45,609 bases of DNA from Bacteroides stercorirosoris. GTDB taxonomy: Bacteria; Bacteroidota; Bacteroidia; Bacteroidales; Bacteroidaceae. Below the pieces are notes generated by a model. The model saw only the letters and a list, made by a program, of their open reading frames with translations. It searched no databases and had not been told where the DNA came from. The stretch spans positions 1 to 45,609 of the forward strand of contig NZ_FQZN01000040.1 in NCBI RefSeq assembly GCF_900142015.1, written 5' to 3'. Made by a program: the position numbers and the translations under genes. This document shows, piece by piece, positions 17,443 through 26,675 of the stretch (the first letter of the stretch is position 1; every line of letters starts with the position of its first letter).

Positions 17443-20400
17443 ATGAACAACAATCATGCTTTTCAAAGTTCGAAATTTCTGCGGACTTTATTAGTTTTGT
17501 TCTTCATGGCTGTATCAGTTCAGTGGACTTTCGCCCAGCTGAATTTGAACGTGTCCCGCACAACATTAGGGACGGTCATCGAACAGATTAAATCTCAATC
17601 TAAGTATCAATTTTTCTATGACGACAAACTTGCCACTGTGACGGTTGAAAGTGTCAAGGTGAAGAATGCATCTATTGAAGATGCTTTGAATGCTATTCTT
17701 AAAGGAAAAGACATTTCTTTTAAAGTAGAAGATAACATCGTTTATCTTTCTGAGAAATCGGCTGCACCGCAAGAGGGTAACCAACAAGGAAAAGAACGCA
17801 CCATCACCGGAGTGGTATCTGATGATATGGGACCTCTGATTGGTGTGAATGTGCTGGTGAAAGGCACTACTGACGGCTGTATCACTGATATCGACGGTAA
17901 CTTTACGCTGACTACTACTGTGGCGAATCCTGTGATTCAGTTCTCTTACATTGGCTACAAGTCACAGGAGATTGCAGCGAAAGGACAGGGAGCCATCAAT
18001 GTTATGATGCAGACCGACTCACAGTTGATAGAAGAGGTGGTGGTAACGGCACTCGGTATCAAACGTGCGGAGAAAGCATTGAGTTATAATGTAACTCAGG
18101 TAGATGCAGAGACCGCTTTGGCGGTGAAAGACGCTAACTTTATCAACTCGTTGAATGGTAAGGTAGCTGGTTTGAACATTAATGCTTCTTCTTCGGGCGT
18201 TGGTGGTGCCAGTAAAGTTGTTATGCGTGGATCAAGAGGTATTGAACAGTCTTCTAATGCACTTTATGTTATTGATGGTATTCCTATGTATAGTTTAAGC
18301 TCTGCCGGTGGTAGTAGTGAATTCGACTCACAAGGAACTACTGAAGCTATTGCTGATATCAACCCGGATGATATAGAATCGATGTCTGTGTTATCTGGTG
18401 CTGCTGCTGCGGCTTTGTATGGTAGTAATGCATCCAATGGTGCTATTGTTATCACTACTAAGAAGGGTGCTGCAGGACGTGTATCTTTATCTGTGTCCAG
18501 TAACACAGAGGTGCTGAATCCTTTTGTGATGCCTAAGTTTCAGGATTGGTATGGTACGTCTGGTACTGATGGAAGTTGGGGTTCCCGTTTAAACTCAAGT
18601 AATCGTTATGGTTATAATCCCAAGGATGATTATTTCCAGACAGGTATTATCGGTACGGAAACAGTTTCACTTTCTACGGGTTCGGAACACAATCAAACCT
18701 ACTTGTCGGCTGCTGCGGTTAACTCTCGTGGAATTGTGCCCAATAACAAATATGAACGTTACAATTTTACGTTCCGTAATACTACCCAGTTCTTGAACGA
18801 TAAGATGAAATTGGATGTAGGTGCGCAGTATATTATGCAGAAAGACCGTAATATGACTAACCAAGGTATTTATGCAAATCCGGTAGCTTCAGCTTATTTG
18901 TTCCCACGTGGTAATGATTGGGAAGAATATAAAATGTTTGAACGGTATGATCCTGTTCGTAAATTATATACGCAATATTGGCCGCAAGGTGGTGGCTCAT
19001 ATCGTTTGCAAAATCCTTACTGGATTAATTACCGCAACTTGCGTGAAAACGATAAAGACCGTTATATGTTGAGTGCTTCTCTGTCTTATGATATCCTGGA
19101 TTGGTTGAACGTAGCCGGGCGTGTACGTATTGACAATTCTATGAATACTTACACTCAGAAATATTATGCTTCAACAGAACCGACTATTGCCGAAGGTTCT
19201 GATAACGGTTATTATGGTGTGACTAATACGCGTGACAAGCAAGCGTATGCCGATTTTCTGATTAATATTAATAAACGTTTTGGTGAAGATTGGGGGGTGA
19301 CCGCTAATATTGGTGCTTCCTACTCAGACACCCGTTCTGAAGCAATGGGAGTAAAAGGTCCTATTCCTGCTGATGGTTTGGCTAACTATTTCTCAATAAC
19401 TCAGTTGGACAAACAGACTACCAAGCGTGAAGAAACTGGTTATCGTGAACAAACGCAGTCTATTTTTGCTTCTGCGGAAGTCGGCTATAAAAATGCTTAC
19501 TATCTGACATTGACTGGACGTAATGACTGGCCTTCACAATTAGCAGGTCCCAAGTCAGTACAGAAGTCTTTCTTTTATCCTTCAGTGGGTGCTTCTGTTC
19601 TCTTATCTGAGATATTCACTTTACCGGAAAGTATTTCTTATCTTAAATTGCGTGCTTCATGGGCATCTGTAGGTTTGCCATTCAAACGTTTCCTGGCTTA
19701 TCCTACTTTCGAATGGGATAGTTCTACAGGCGAGTATAGTACAAAATCTGCTTATCCTTTGTATGACTTGAAACCTGAACGTACCGATTCTTGGGAGGTA
19801 GGTCTTACGGCTCGTTTCTTAGGACACTTCAACTTGGATATTTCATTCTACAGTACCAAGACTTATAATCAGACTATGGATACACAGGAACTACCTACCG
19901 GAGGTTATAGCACTTTTTATGCACAGACTGGTAATGTGCGTAACCGTGGTGTCGAACTTTCTTTAGGTTATAAAAATACCTGGAATAAATTTACTTGGAA
20001 CTCGAATTATACATTCAGTGCCAATAAGAATAAAATCCTTAGCTTGATTGACGGATATGTACATCCGGTGACTGGTGAGATTATTTCTAAGACACAATTG
20101 GATATGAAAGGATTGTCAAATGCTCACTTTATATTAAAAGAAGGTGGTTCTTTGGGTGATCTATATTCTATGTCTGATTTGAAGCGTGATGCGAACAATA
20201 ATATCTATGTGGACGCCAACGGCTCTGTTAAGACTGAAAGTCAAAAAGATGGAATTAAGCTTGGCTCTGTATTTCCGAAAGCTAATATGGCATGGCGTAA
20301 TGATTTTCAATATAAGAACTTTGGCTTGGGCTTTTTGCTGACAGCTCGTCTGGGTGGTATCGTTTACTCGGCCACACAAGCTACTCTTGATGCTAATGGT

Positions 20401-20772
20401 GTATCTGAAGCTTCAGCCCTGGCACGTGACAATGGTGGCGTGGTCATCAATGGTGGTGACGTAGTTGATGCGGAAAAGTGGTACACAGCGGTAGGTGGCG
20501 ACAGTGGTATTCCGCAAATGTATACCTATAGTGCAACCAATTTACGTTTGCAAGAAGCATCCATTAGTTATACTATTCCCAGAGCGAAATTGAAGAATGT
20601 AATGGACATTACTCTCTCATTGGTAGGGCGCAATTTGTGGATGATTTATAGCAAGGCTCCTTTTGATCCGGAAGCTGTAGCTTCTACAAGTAATAACTAT
20701 TATCAAGGAGTTGACTATTTCATGATGCCGAGTTTGCGTAGCGTGGGATTCAATTTGAAACTTAAATTCTAA
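17443..20772 (+). CDS. SusC-like TonB-dependent glycan transporter with STN domain
   Basis: This is the outer-membrane importer of the locus, 1109 residues from the ATG at 17443 (a TTG six bases earlier is in frame but unlikely). After the signal peptide comes an STN domain (residues ~33-105, KSQSKYQFFYDDKLATVTVE), the module that signals to FecR. A carboxypeptidase-regulatory-like domain follows (RTITGVVSDDMGPLIGVNVL), then the SusC motif ending EEVVVTALGIKR, the plug domain with VMRGSRGI and LSGAAAAALYGSNASNGAI, and the barrel, which ends in FNLKLKF. It pairs with the SusD gene 13 bases downstream. The likely cargo is high-mannose oligosaccharide released by the surface GH18. Confidence 0.96.
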   Translation: MNNNHAFQSSKFLRTLLVLFFMAVSVQWTFAQLNLNVSRTTLGTVIEQIKSQSKYQFFYDDKLATVTVESVKVKNASIEDALNAILKGKDISFKVEDNIVYLSEKSAAPQEGNQQGKERTITGVVSDDMGPLIGVNVLVKGTTDGCITDIDGNFTLTTTVANPVIQFSYIGYKSQEIAAKGQGAINVMMQTDSQLIEEVVVTALGIKRAEKALSYNVTQVDAETALAVKDANFINSLNGKVAGLNINASSSGVGGASKVVMRGSRGIEQSSNALYVIDGIPMYSLSSAGGSSEFDSQGTTEAIADINPDDIESMSVLSGAAAAALYGSNASNGAIVITTKKGAAGRVSLSVSSNTEVLNPFVMPKFQDWYGTSGTDGSWGSRLNSSNRYGYNPKDDYFQTGIIGTETVSLSTGSEHNQTYLSAAAVNSRGIVPNNKYERYNFTFRNTTQFLNDKMKLDVGAQYIMQKDRNMTNQGIYANPVASAYLFPRGNDWEEYKMFERYDPVRKLYTQYWPQGGGSYRLQNPYWINYRNLRENDKDRYMLSASLSYDILDWLNVAGRVRIDNSMNTYTQKYYASTEPTIAEGSDNGYYGVTNTRDKQAYADFLININKRFGEDWGVTANIGASYSDTRSEAMGVKGPIPADGLANYFSITQLDKQTTKREETGYREQTQSIFASAEVGYKNAYYLTLTGRNDWPSQLAGPKSVQKSFFYPSVGASVLLSEIFTLPESISYLKLRASWASVGLPFKRFLAYPTFEWDSSTGEYSTKSAYPLYDLKPERTDSWEVGLTARFLGHFNLDISFYSTKTYNQTMDTQELPTGGYSTFYAQTGNVRNRGVELSLGYKNTWNKFTWNSNYTFSANKNKILSLIDGYVHPVTGEIISKTQLDMKGLSNAHFILKEGGSLGDLYSMSDLKRDANNNIYVDANGSVKTESQKDGIKLGSVFPKANMAWRNDFQYKNFGLGFLLTARLGGIVYSATQATLDANGVSEASALARDNGGVVINGGDVVDAEKWYTAVGGDSGIPQMYTYSATNLRLQEASISYTIPRAKLKNVMDITLSLVGRNLWMIYSKAPFDPEAVASTSNNYYQGVDYFMMPSLRSVGFNLKLKF

Positions 20773-20785
20773 AAGCTTGAAAAGT

Positions 20786-22408
20786 ATGAAAATAAATAGT
20801 ACAATAGCGAAATTCGTAGCTGCGGGAGCAATATTGTTCGGTAGCGTGGCTTGTACCGGAGATTATATAGATTATAATAAGAATCCTCATGAACCGAATT
20901 TGGATGAGATGCTGCCGGACGATTACTTGTTTAGTGCACTTTTACTGAATATGCAGGATGTGATGATGCCTGAACAGGAAAATTTCTCTCAGTATGTAGA
21001 TTGTTTGATGCCAGGTGGATTTTCCGGTTATGTGGCAGATTCTAACTTAGGTACCGGCTGGTCGGGACGTTTTGCTACTTACAATCCGTCTGAGGCTTGG
21101 TTAAGAATACCTTTTGCTGACTTTTACGATAAGTTCTATCCAAATTACTTTCAGTTGAAAGACCAATGTGAGGATGAAGTATATCTTTCATTGGCAGAAT
21201 TATATCGCATTTGCACTATGTTGCGAGTGACTGATACGTATGGACCAATTCCCTATTCTCAGGTGGGTGTGAACAATGCTTTGAAATCAGCCTACGATTC
21301 TCAGGAGCAGGTTTATAAGAAAATGTTTGAAGATTTGGATAGTATTATAGAAGTACTTACCACTTATTCTGCCCAGAATTTCAATTCCAGTGGCGATCGT
21401 ATCTATGGTGGTAATACCAAGGCATGGGCAAAGTTTGCTAATTCTGTGAAACTTCGTATGGCTATGCGTATTGTATATGTCAATGAGAGTTTGGCAAAGC
21501 AAAAAGCTGAAGAAGCTGTTAATTCGGAAATTGGTGTAATGACTGCAAGCACGGATGGTGCTTATCATAAAGTTGTGGATCACAATCCATGGGAACGCTT
21601 TATGCCGAACTGGGGTGATGCTCGTATTTCTGCCGATTTGGTCTGCTACATGAATGGTTATGGTGATCCTCGTCGTGAAGTTTATTATGATAAGTCTACG
21701 TTTGCTACAAAAGGGGCTTATAAAGGTACGGAAGATTATGTCGGTCTGCGTCGTGGTATCAGACAGGGACAGTATAATGCATGGTCTCAAGGTTACTCTT
21801 GCATGAAGGTGACAGTGACTGATAATATGCTCATCTTCCCGACTTCAGAAGTCACTTTCTTGCGGGCAGAAGGTGCGCTCCGTGGGTGGAATATGGGCGG
21901 AACGGCTAAAGCCCTCTACGAAGAAGCTGTTAGTCTTTCTTTTGAAGAACGTGGTGTGTCCGGTGCTTCTACTTATCTGACTAATTCTACAGGATTACCA
22001 ACTGTCTACAAAGATCCGTTGAAGGGAGAAGATGGACAGAAATATGATTACTCTGGTTCTACTAATTCTACGATAACTGTTGCTTGGGATGAAGCGGCAG
22101 ATTTTGAAACGAAGTTGGAAAGAATCATCACTCAGAAATGGATTGCTATCTTTCCAAGCACTATGGAAGCATGGTCGGAATATCGTCGTACAGGATATCC
22201 TAAGTTGATGCCTGCGATGCACAATCTAAGTGATGGAGTAGTGGATGATGTAGAAGGTGCACGTCGTTTGCCTTATCCTGCTGATGAGTATCGTGAGAAT
22301 GGCGAAAATCTGGATGCCGCTGTTTCTGCACTTACTAAGGAATCAAGTAATAAGAAAGGTGATACAATGGCAACCCGAATCTGGTGGGATTGTAAGCCTG
22401 CTAAATAA
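20786..22408 (+). CDS. SusD/RagB-like surface glycan-binding lipoprotein
   Basis: The 540-residue protein is the lid partner of the preceding SusC. Lipobox GSVAC gives a mature start CTGDYIDYNKNPHEPN, common in SusD-like_2 proteins. TPR-like helices are visible, for example YLSLAELYRICTMLRVTDTY followed by GPIPYSQVG. The conserved stretch YGGNTKAWAKFANSVKLRMA and the C-terminal RRLPYPADEYREN are also typical. ATG 20786 is chosen over an in-frame TTG at 20777. It should bind released glycan at the surface and close over the SusC barrel. Confidence 0.95.
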   Translation: MKINSTIAKFVAAGAILFGSVACTGDYIDYNKNPHEPNLDEMLPDDYLFSALLLNMQDVMMPEQENFSQYVDCLMPGGFSGYVADSNLGTGWSGRFATYNPSEAWLRIPFADFYDKFYPNYFQLKDQCEDEVYLSLAELYRICTMLRVTDTYGPIPYSQVGVNNALKSAYDSQEQVYKKMFEDLDSIIEVLTTYSAQNFNSSGDRIYGGNTKAWAKFANSVKLRMAMRIVYVNESLAKQKAEEAVNSEIGVMTASTDGAYHKVVDHNPWERFMPNWGDARISADLVCYMNGYGDPRREVYYDKSTFATKGAYKGTEDYVGLRRGIRQGQYNAWSQGYSCMKVTVTDNMLIFPTSEVTFLRAEGALRGWNMGGTAKALYEEAVSLSFEERGVSGASTYLTNSTGLPTVYKDPLKGEDGQKYDYSGSTNSTITVAWDEAADFETKLERIITQKWIAIFPSTMEAWSEYRRTGYPKLMPAMHNLSDGVVDDVEGARRLPYPADEYRENGENLDAAVSALTKESSNKKGDTMATRIWWDCKPAK

Positions 22409-22433
22409 TTACTCAAAATAATCATTGAATAGT

Positions 22434-23447
22434 ATGAAAAGAAATAAAAGTAATAAGATATTTGGAGCGTTGCTTCCCATATTGACCATGGCTTTGTTGG
22501 TATCATGTACTGATGTTGAAAGTATCGATATCAATCGCCCGGGACTCGAAGAACAGAGTCCGGAACTTTATGCCAAATATTTGGAGAACTTGAATGCATA
22601 TAAAAGTTCTGACGACCATAAGGTGGCATACGCTTGGTTTGACAATAGTGTAAAAGCACCTTACAGTCGTGCTCATCACATTTCGGATATTCCCGACAGC
22701 TTGGATGTTGTTTCGATGATGTATCCGGCGGATTTGGCTGAATTTGAGTTAGCGGATATGGCTACTGTACGTAGAAAAGGTACAAAAGTGGTTTTTACAA
22801 TCAGTTTTGACCGCATACAGAAAGAATATACAGATAAAGTGAAAGAGGGGGTAGAGACAGGTACTTTTAGTGTTTATTTGAAGGCAGAAGTAGATAGGCT
22901 GATAAGTTATGAATCTTCTTTTGACGGTATAATTGCAGAATACAAAGGAAAAAATCCTATTTATATGTCTGCGGCTGATAAGGAAGAGGCCAAGGCGAAT
23001 CAGGATATTTTTTGGGGAACTGTTATGGCCTGGAAACAAGCCAATACAAATAAGTTGTTAACTTTTCAGGGCTATCCGGAGAATCTGATAGGGCAATCTG
23101 TACTGTCAGAATGCCGTCATATCATTCTGGCAACGGATGACGTAGATGCTGTTGAGGAATTATCGGTAGTTGCACGTAAGGCTATGCTTTCGGCTGGTAC
23201 CCCGACAGATCGTTTTGTTGTGGCGGTTTCGACTATCTCTATGGATGCTGCCGACACCAAAACTGGATTTTATGAAAAGGCAAGAGCTATTAAAGAAGCT
23301 GCTTATTGGATTACGGAACCCTCTGCTGACTATACCAGAGCTGGTATTGCGATATACAACATTCAGAATGATTATTATAATGCTGATGCTATATATCCAT
23401 GTGTGAAAGAGGCTATTAATATTATGAATCCTTCTCCTCGTAAATAA
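22434..23447 (+). CDS. Surface glycan-binding protein with inactive GH18-like fold
   Basis: The 337-residue lipoprotein (lipobox LLVSC, mature start CTDVESID) resembles the GH18-like binding proteins encoded beside SusD in N-glycan loci such as B. thetaiotaomicron BT3985. At the position of the GH18 DxxDxDxE motif it has FDGIIAEYKG (Asp164 onwards): the second Asp is Ile, the third is Glu and the catalytic Glu is Lys. It should therefore bind but not cut chitobiose-containing glycans. Start ATG 22434 is preferred to an in-frame TTG at 22425. It lies between SusD and another binding protein and is co-transcribed with both. Confidence 0.8.
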   Translation: MKRNKSNKIFGALLPILTMALLVSCTDVESIDINRPGLEEQSPELYAKYLENLNAYKSSDDHKVAYAWFDNSVKAPYSRAHHISDIPDSLDVVSMMYPADLAEFELADMATVRRKGTKVVFTISFDRIQKEYTDKVKEGVETGTFSVYLKAEVDRLISYESSFDGIIAEYKGKNPIYMSAADKEEAKANQDIFWGTVMAWKQANTNKLLTFQGYPENLIGQSVLSECRHIILATDDVDAVEELSVVARKAMLSAGTPTDRFVVAVSTISMDAADTKTGFYEKARAIKEAAYWITEPSADYTRAGIAIYNIQNDYYNADAIYPCVKEAINIMNPSPRK

Positions 23448-23459
23448 AAGAATAATATT

Positions 23460-24605
23460 ATGAAACTGAAAAATTTATATTTAGTATCAATAGCATTATT
23501 GGCTGGGATGTTTGCAGCTTGCAGCGATGATACTGAGAATTTCGATAACCGTGTGTATATAAGCACTTCTGTCAAGGCCAGCACTGTATTGCTGAAGACA
23601 GAAACAGCGGAAGGTCAATTCCAATTGGCTTTGGCTAAACCTGAAGAAAAAGATATAAACGTGTCTTTAAAGGCCGATATGTCTTTAGTTGAAATGTATA
23701 ATGCCGTTTATTATGATAAGGCTCAGAGTCTGCCGGTGGAATACTATTCTTTAGAGAATACAGAACTTGTTATTCCGGCAGGTACTGTTACCTCGGAGGC
23801 TGTAATGGTAAAATTCAAGAATCTGTTAAGTTTGGATAGTGAACAGGTATATGTATTGCCCGTAACCATTGAACAGGCAGGCATTGATGTTTTACAAAGT
23901 GCACGTACCATGTATTATGTCTTGAAGGGTGCCGCATTGATAAATGTGGTGGGTAATATTACCAAAAATTCTATTCATGTAGATTGGAAGAGGCCGGAAG
24001 TGGCTAATAATCTGAGACAAATGACAGCTGAAGCACTGATTCGTGTCAGCAAGTTCGACAAGATGCTTACGACGATTATGGGCATTGAAGGAAAATTCCT
24101 GATACGTATTGGAGATGCCGGCATTCCGCAGAATCAGTTGCAGATTGCTAACCCGGATCACAACGTAACCTCTGCCGACCTGTCTATTCCTACGGGAGAG
24201 TGGGTACATATTGCTGTAACATATGATGCGGATGCCAAGAAGATGATAGTTTATATTAATGGTAAGAATAAACTGGAAGATACGGTAGATGCTGGTGCTG
24301 TAAACTGGGGGCAAACCATGACAGATGAAGGCAATGGTTTTTGGATTGGTCATTCTTATAACCGTGACCGTTGGTTGGAAGGTGAAATTTCAGAATGTCG
24401 CATCTGGAACAAGGTATTGACTGCGGACGAAATCAATGCTAAAAACCATTTTTATTTGGTGGAACCGGATTCGGAAGGACTGGTGGCTTACTGGAAGTTT
24501 GATGAAGGAACAGGTCAGACAGTTACTGATTATACAGGTAACGGAAATAATGGGATAGCTCTAGACCCGATTTCCTGGGTTGAAGTGGCATTGCCTGAGA
24601 AATAA
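23460..24605 (+). CDS. Surface glycan-binding protein: DUF1735 plus LamG-like domain
   Basis: The 381-residue lipoprotein has lipobox AAC with mature start CSDDTENFD, an acidic surface-export signal. Residues ~35-150 are a DUF1735 (BT_3987-like N-terminal) beta domain with EKDINVSLKADMSLVEMYNA and YSLENTELVIPAG. The C-terminal half is a LamG/concanavalin-like lectin fold: WVHIAVTYDADAKKMIVYIN, then WLEGEISECRIWNKVLTADE and LVAYWKFDEGTGQTVTDYTG. No catalytic residues are expected. It starts 12 bases after the previous gene and probably presents glycan to the ENGase or the SusCD complex, as BT3986-type proteins are thought to do. Confidence 0.85.
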   Translation: MKLKNLYLVSIALLAGMFAACSDDTENFDNRVYISTSVKASTVLLKTETAEGQFQLALAKPEEKDINVSLKADMSLVEMYNAVYYDKAQSLPVEYYSLENTELVIPAGTVTSEAVMVKFKNLLSLDSEQVYVLPVTIEQAGIDVLQSARTMYYVLKGAALINVVGNITKNSIHVDWKRPEVANNLRQMTAEALIRVSKFDKMLTTIMGIEGKFLIRIGDAGIPQNQLQIANPDHNVTSADLSIPTGEWVHIAVTYDADAKKMIVYINGKNKLEDTVDAGAVNWGQTMTDEGNGFWIGHSYNRDRWLEGEISECRIWNKVLTADEINAKNHFYLVEPDSEGLVAYWKFDEGTGQTVTDYTGNGNNGIALDPISWVEVALPEK

Positions 24606-24631
24606 ATCATTTTCTTTAAATAAAAAAACAG

Positions 24632-26599
24632 ATGCTTATTATGAAATATCTGAATAATATAAAATTAAGTTTGGTGGCTGCCGTATTTGTATGCACCGGA
24701 ACAGTCTTTACTGGCTGTGAAGATGATCTTACAATAAGTGGGTCTACTGACAAGTTAGAGACTGTGGACGGTGTATATGGCTATGTAAGGTCTGCAGCCG
24801 GAGCGCGTGAACTCACTCCAATTACTCTATTTGGAGATAAAGCGGGAACAGGACATCTTTTCTTTGAGCTGACTAAGGTAGCAGAGCAGGATGTTGCGGT
24901 GACTTTCAAAATAGACAAAGATGCTTTGGAAGCATATAATGAGGCCAATAATACATCTTACGAAATGTATCCGGTTGATAAATTGAGTTTAGCTAATGGT
25001 GGTAAGATTACAGTGAAGGCCGGTGAAAAGAAGTCTGCTTCGATGGAATTGAATATCAGTGCGGGAGGCACGATAGGTACAACTTACGCTGTAGCTATTT
25101 CAGCTACAGCAGACGGTGGTGCAACTGTTTCTACCAACAATCAGACATACATTTATTTGGTAAAGCCACAACCTACATATCCTGTGCGTGGAACTGCTCG
25201 TGATGTTAAAACACTTTGTTTTGTAGAGGTGAATAATGAAAATATTCTGAACTGCGGTGAATATACGATGGCTAAGGATGGGACTCCTTTCTTTGATGTA
25301 GTCAGCATTTTTGCCGCTAATATCAACGTGGATAGTAAAACGGGACGTGCGCATATATTTTGTAATGATCAAGTTTCTTTCTTGTTGAAGAATGCTGATC
25401 AGATTATTCGTCCTTTGCAGGCAAAAGGTATTAAGGTGAATATGACTATACTGGGCAATCACGATGAATCCGGTATGAGTAGTTTATCTAAGGAAGCTGC
25501 CGAAGATTTTGCTAAGGAATTGAAAGCTTATGCTGATATTTATGGTTTGGATGGTTTCGATTTTGACGATGAGTATTCAAATTATTCGGAGAATCCAAGT
25601 CCGGGGTTTGAAGAGCGTTCCAGTGCAAATTATTGCCGCCTGATGTATGAGTGCCGTAAGATTATGCCTGACAAATTATTAGGTATTTATGAATATCTGC
25701 TATATGATGCTCCTAACGGTTCTGTGGAGGGCAAAAGTGCAGGTGAATTGGTGGATTATATGTGCTATGGAACTTATCAGAGATATGCGAAAGGGCGTGA
25801 GGAAAACTTTGCAGGGCTACCTAAGTCTAAGTATGGTCCTTATTCATTGAAGATTAACAAAGAATATACTGGTGGTTGGGATAACTTTAATCAAGAAACT
25901 ATTCAGGATTTGAAAGATGCCGGATATGGTTTGCAGGTGTTCTATAATCCTGAACCTGGAATTTTTAGTTACGACCATTACTTCACAGCAGTATCTAAAG
26001 TGCTGTATGATGACGAAGTAGAGTGGACTGGTAAGTATTATGAAAGAACCGGTTTCAGTACCATTAACGCTACGAGGGCTATTTACGAATCCTATCTGGG
26101 TGAATGGTCAGTTACTTCCAGCAATTCTTTGTATGTATATGTAGATGAAGAGAATAATCCACGTTGGTGGGATTGGGGTGGTTCGCAAAAGTTCAACATC
26201 CGTATTGAGGAAAAGGAAGCAGGAAAGAGTTATTATGTATATGGCTGGGGTACTTATCCTGAAATTACCAATAAATATCCGTTGGTAATGGAGTACAATG
26301 ATTATGACGGGTTTATCTATATCTCTTGTCCGCAAACAATTCATGAAGCAGACGAAGCGGATCCCATCACATGGGAAATGCGTTTGGGAACATATGGAAA
26401 GGTAAATGTCTGGAGTTTCTATGATTATACGAACCCGATCAGCGGATACGTCACTGTAGGCGGAACAGTTATTAATATGACCGGACCTGGCAACCGCTGG
26501 GGTATTGATCCATGTCATGATGTGGATGGAACATTTGTTCCGCCCCATATGGATGTGAAATATCATATTACAGAAAATTACACATTGGTGAAGAACTGA
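24632..26599 (+). CDS. GH18 endo-beta-N-acetylglucosaminidase (N-glycan releasing)
   Basis: The 655-residue surface lipoprotein (lipobox TGC, mature start CEDDLTIS) cuts between the two core GlcNAc residues of N-glycans. An N-terminal DUF1735 domain (residues ~45-160) precedes the GH18 barrel. The active-site motif is intact as DGFDFDDE, Asp307-Glu314, in the retaining substrate-assisted GH18 pattern. The substrate Tyr region LVDYMCYGTYQRY follows. About 190 residues after the barrel, from WTGKYYERTGFST onward, form an extra beta-rich domain that makes the protein longer than the 476-residue EndoBT-3987 as I recall it. ATG 24632 has an A-rich upstream; ATG 24641 is the alternative. Preference for high-mannose glycans is inferred from the GH92 genes. 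Confidence 0.92.
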   Translation: MLIMKYLNNIKLSLVAAVFVCTGTVFTGCEDDLTISGSTDKLETVDGVYGYVRSAAGARELTPITLFGDKAGTGHLFFELTKVAEQDVAVTFKIDKDALEAYNEANNTSYEMYPVDKLSLANGGKITVKAGEKKSASMELNISAGGTIGTTYAVAISATADGGATVSTNNQTYIYLVKPQPTYPVRGTARDVKTLCFVEVNNENILNCGEYTMAKDGTPFFDVVSIFAANINVDSKTGRAHIFCNDQVSFLLKNADQIIRPLQAKGIKVNMTILGNHDESGMSSLSKEAAEDFAKELKAYADIYGLDGFDFDDEYSNYSENPSPGFEERSSANYCRLMYECRKIMPDKLLGIYEYLLYDAPNGSVEGKSAGELVDYMCYGTYQRYAKGREENFAGLPKSKYGPYSLKINKEYTGGWDNFNQETIQDLKDAGYGLQVFYNPEPGIFSYDHYFTAVSKVLYDDEVEWTGKYYERTGFSTINATRAIYESYLGEWSVTSSNSLYVYVDEENNPRWWDWGGSQKFNIRIEEKEAGKSYYVYGWGTYPEITNKYPLVMEYNDYDGFIYISCPQTIHEADEADPITWEMRLGTYGKVNVWSFYDYTNPISGYVTVGGTVINMTGPGNRWGIDPCHDVDGTFVPPHMDVKYHITENYTLVKN

Positions 26600-26625
26600 T
26601 AAGATTAGTGTTTAACCTTTGTCAA

Positions 26626-26661
26626 TACGAGCCTTGTCTTGACCTCAGGATGAGGCTCGTA
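26626..26661 (+). other. Hairpin between the ENGase and GH97 genes
   Basis: TACGAGCC (26626-26633) pairs perfectly with GGCTCGTA (26654-26661) across 20 bases. There is no T-run, so it is probably an mRNA-processing or stabilising structure or weak attenuator inside the operon. It lies where coding composition changes from A/T-rich to G/C-richer. Confidence 0.45.
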
Positions 26662-26675
26662 ATATAATCAGCAGC

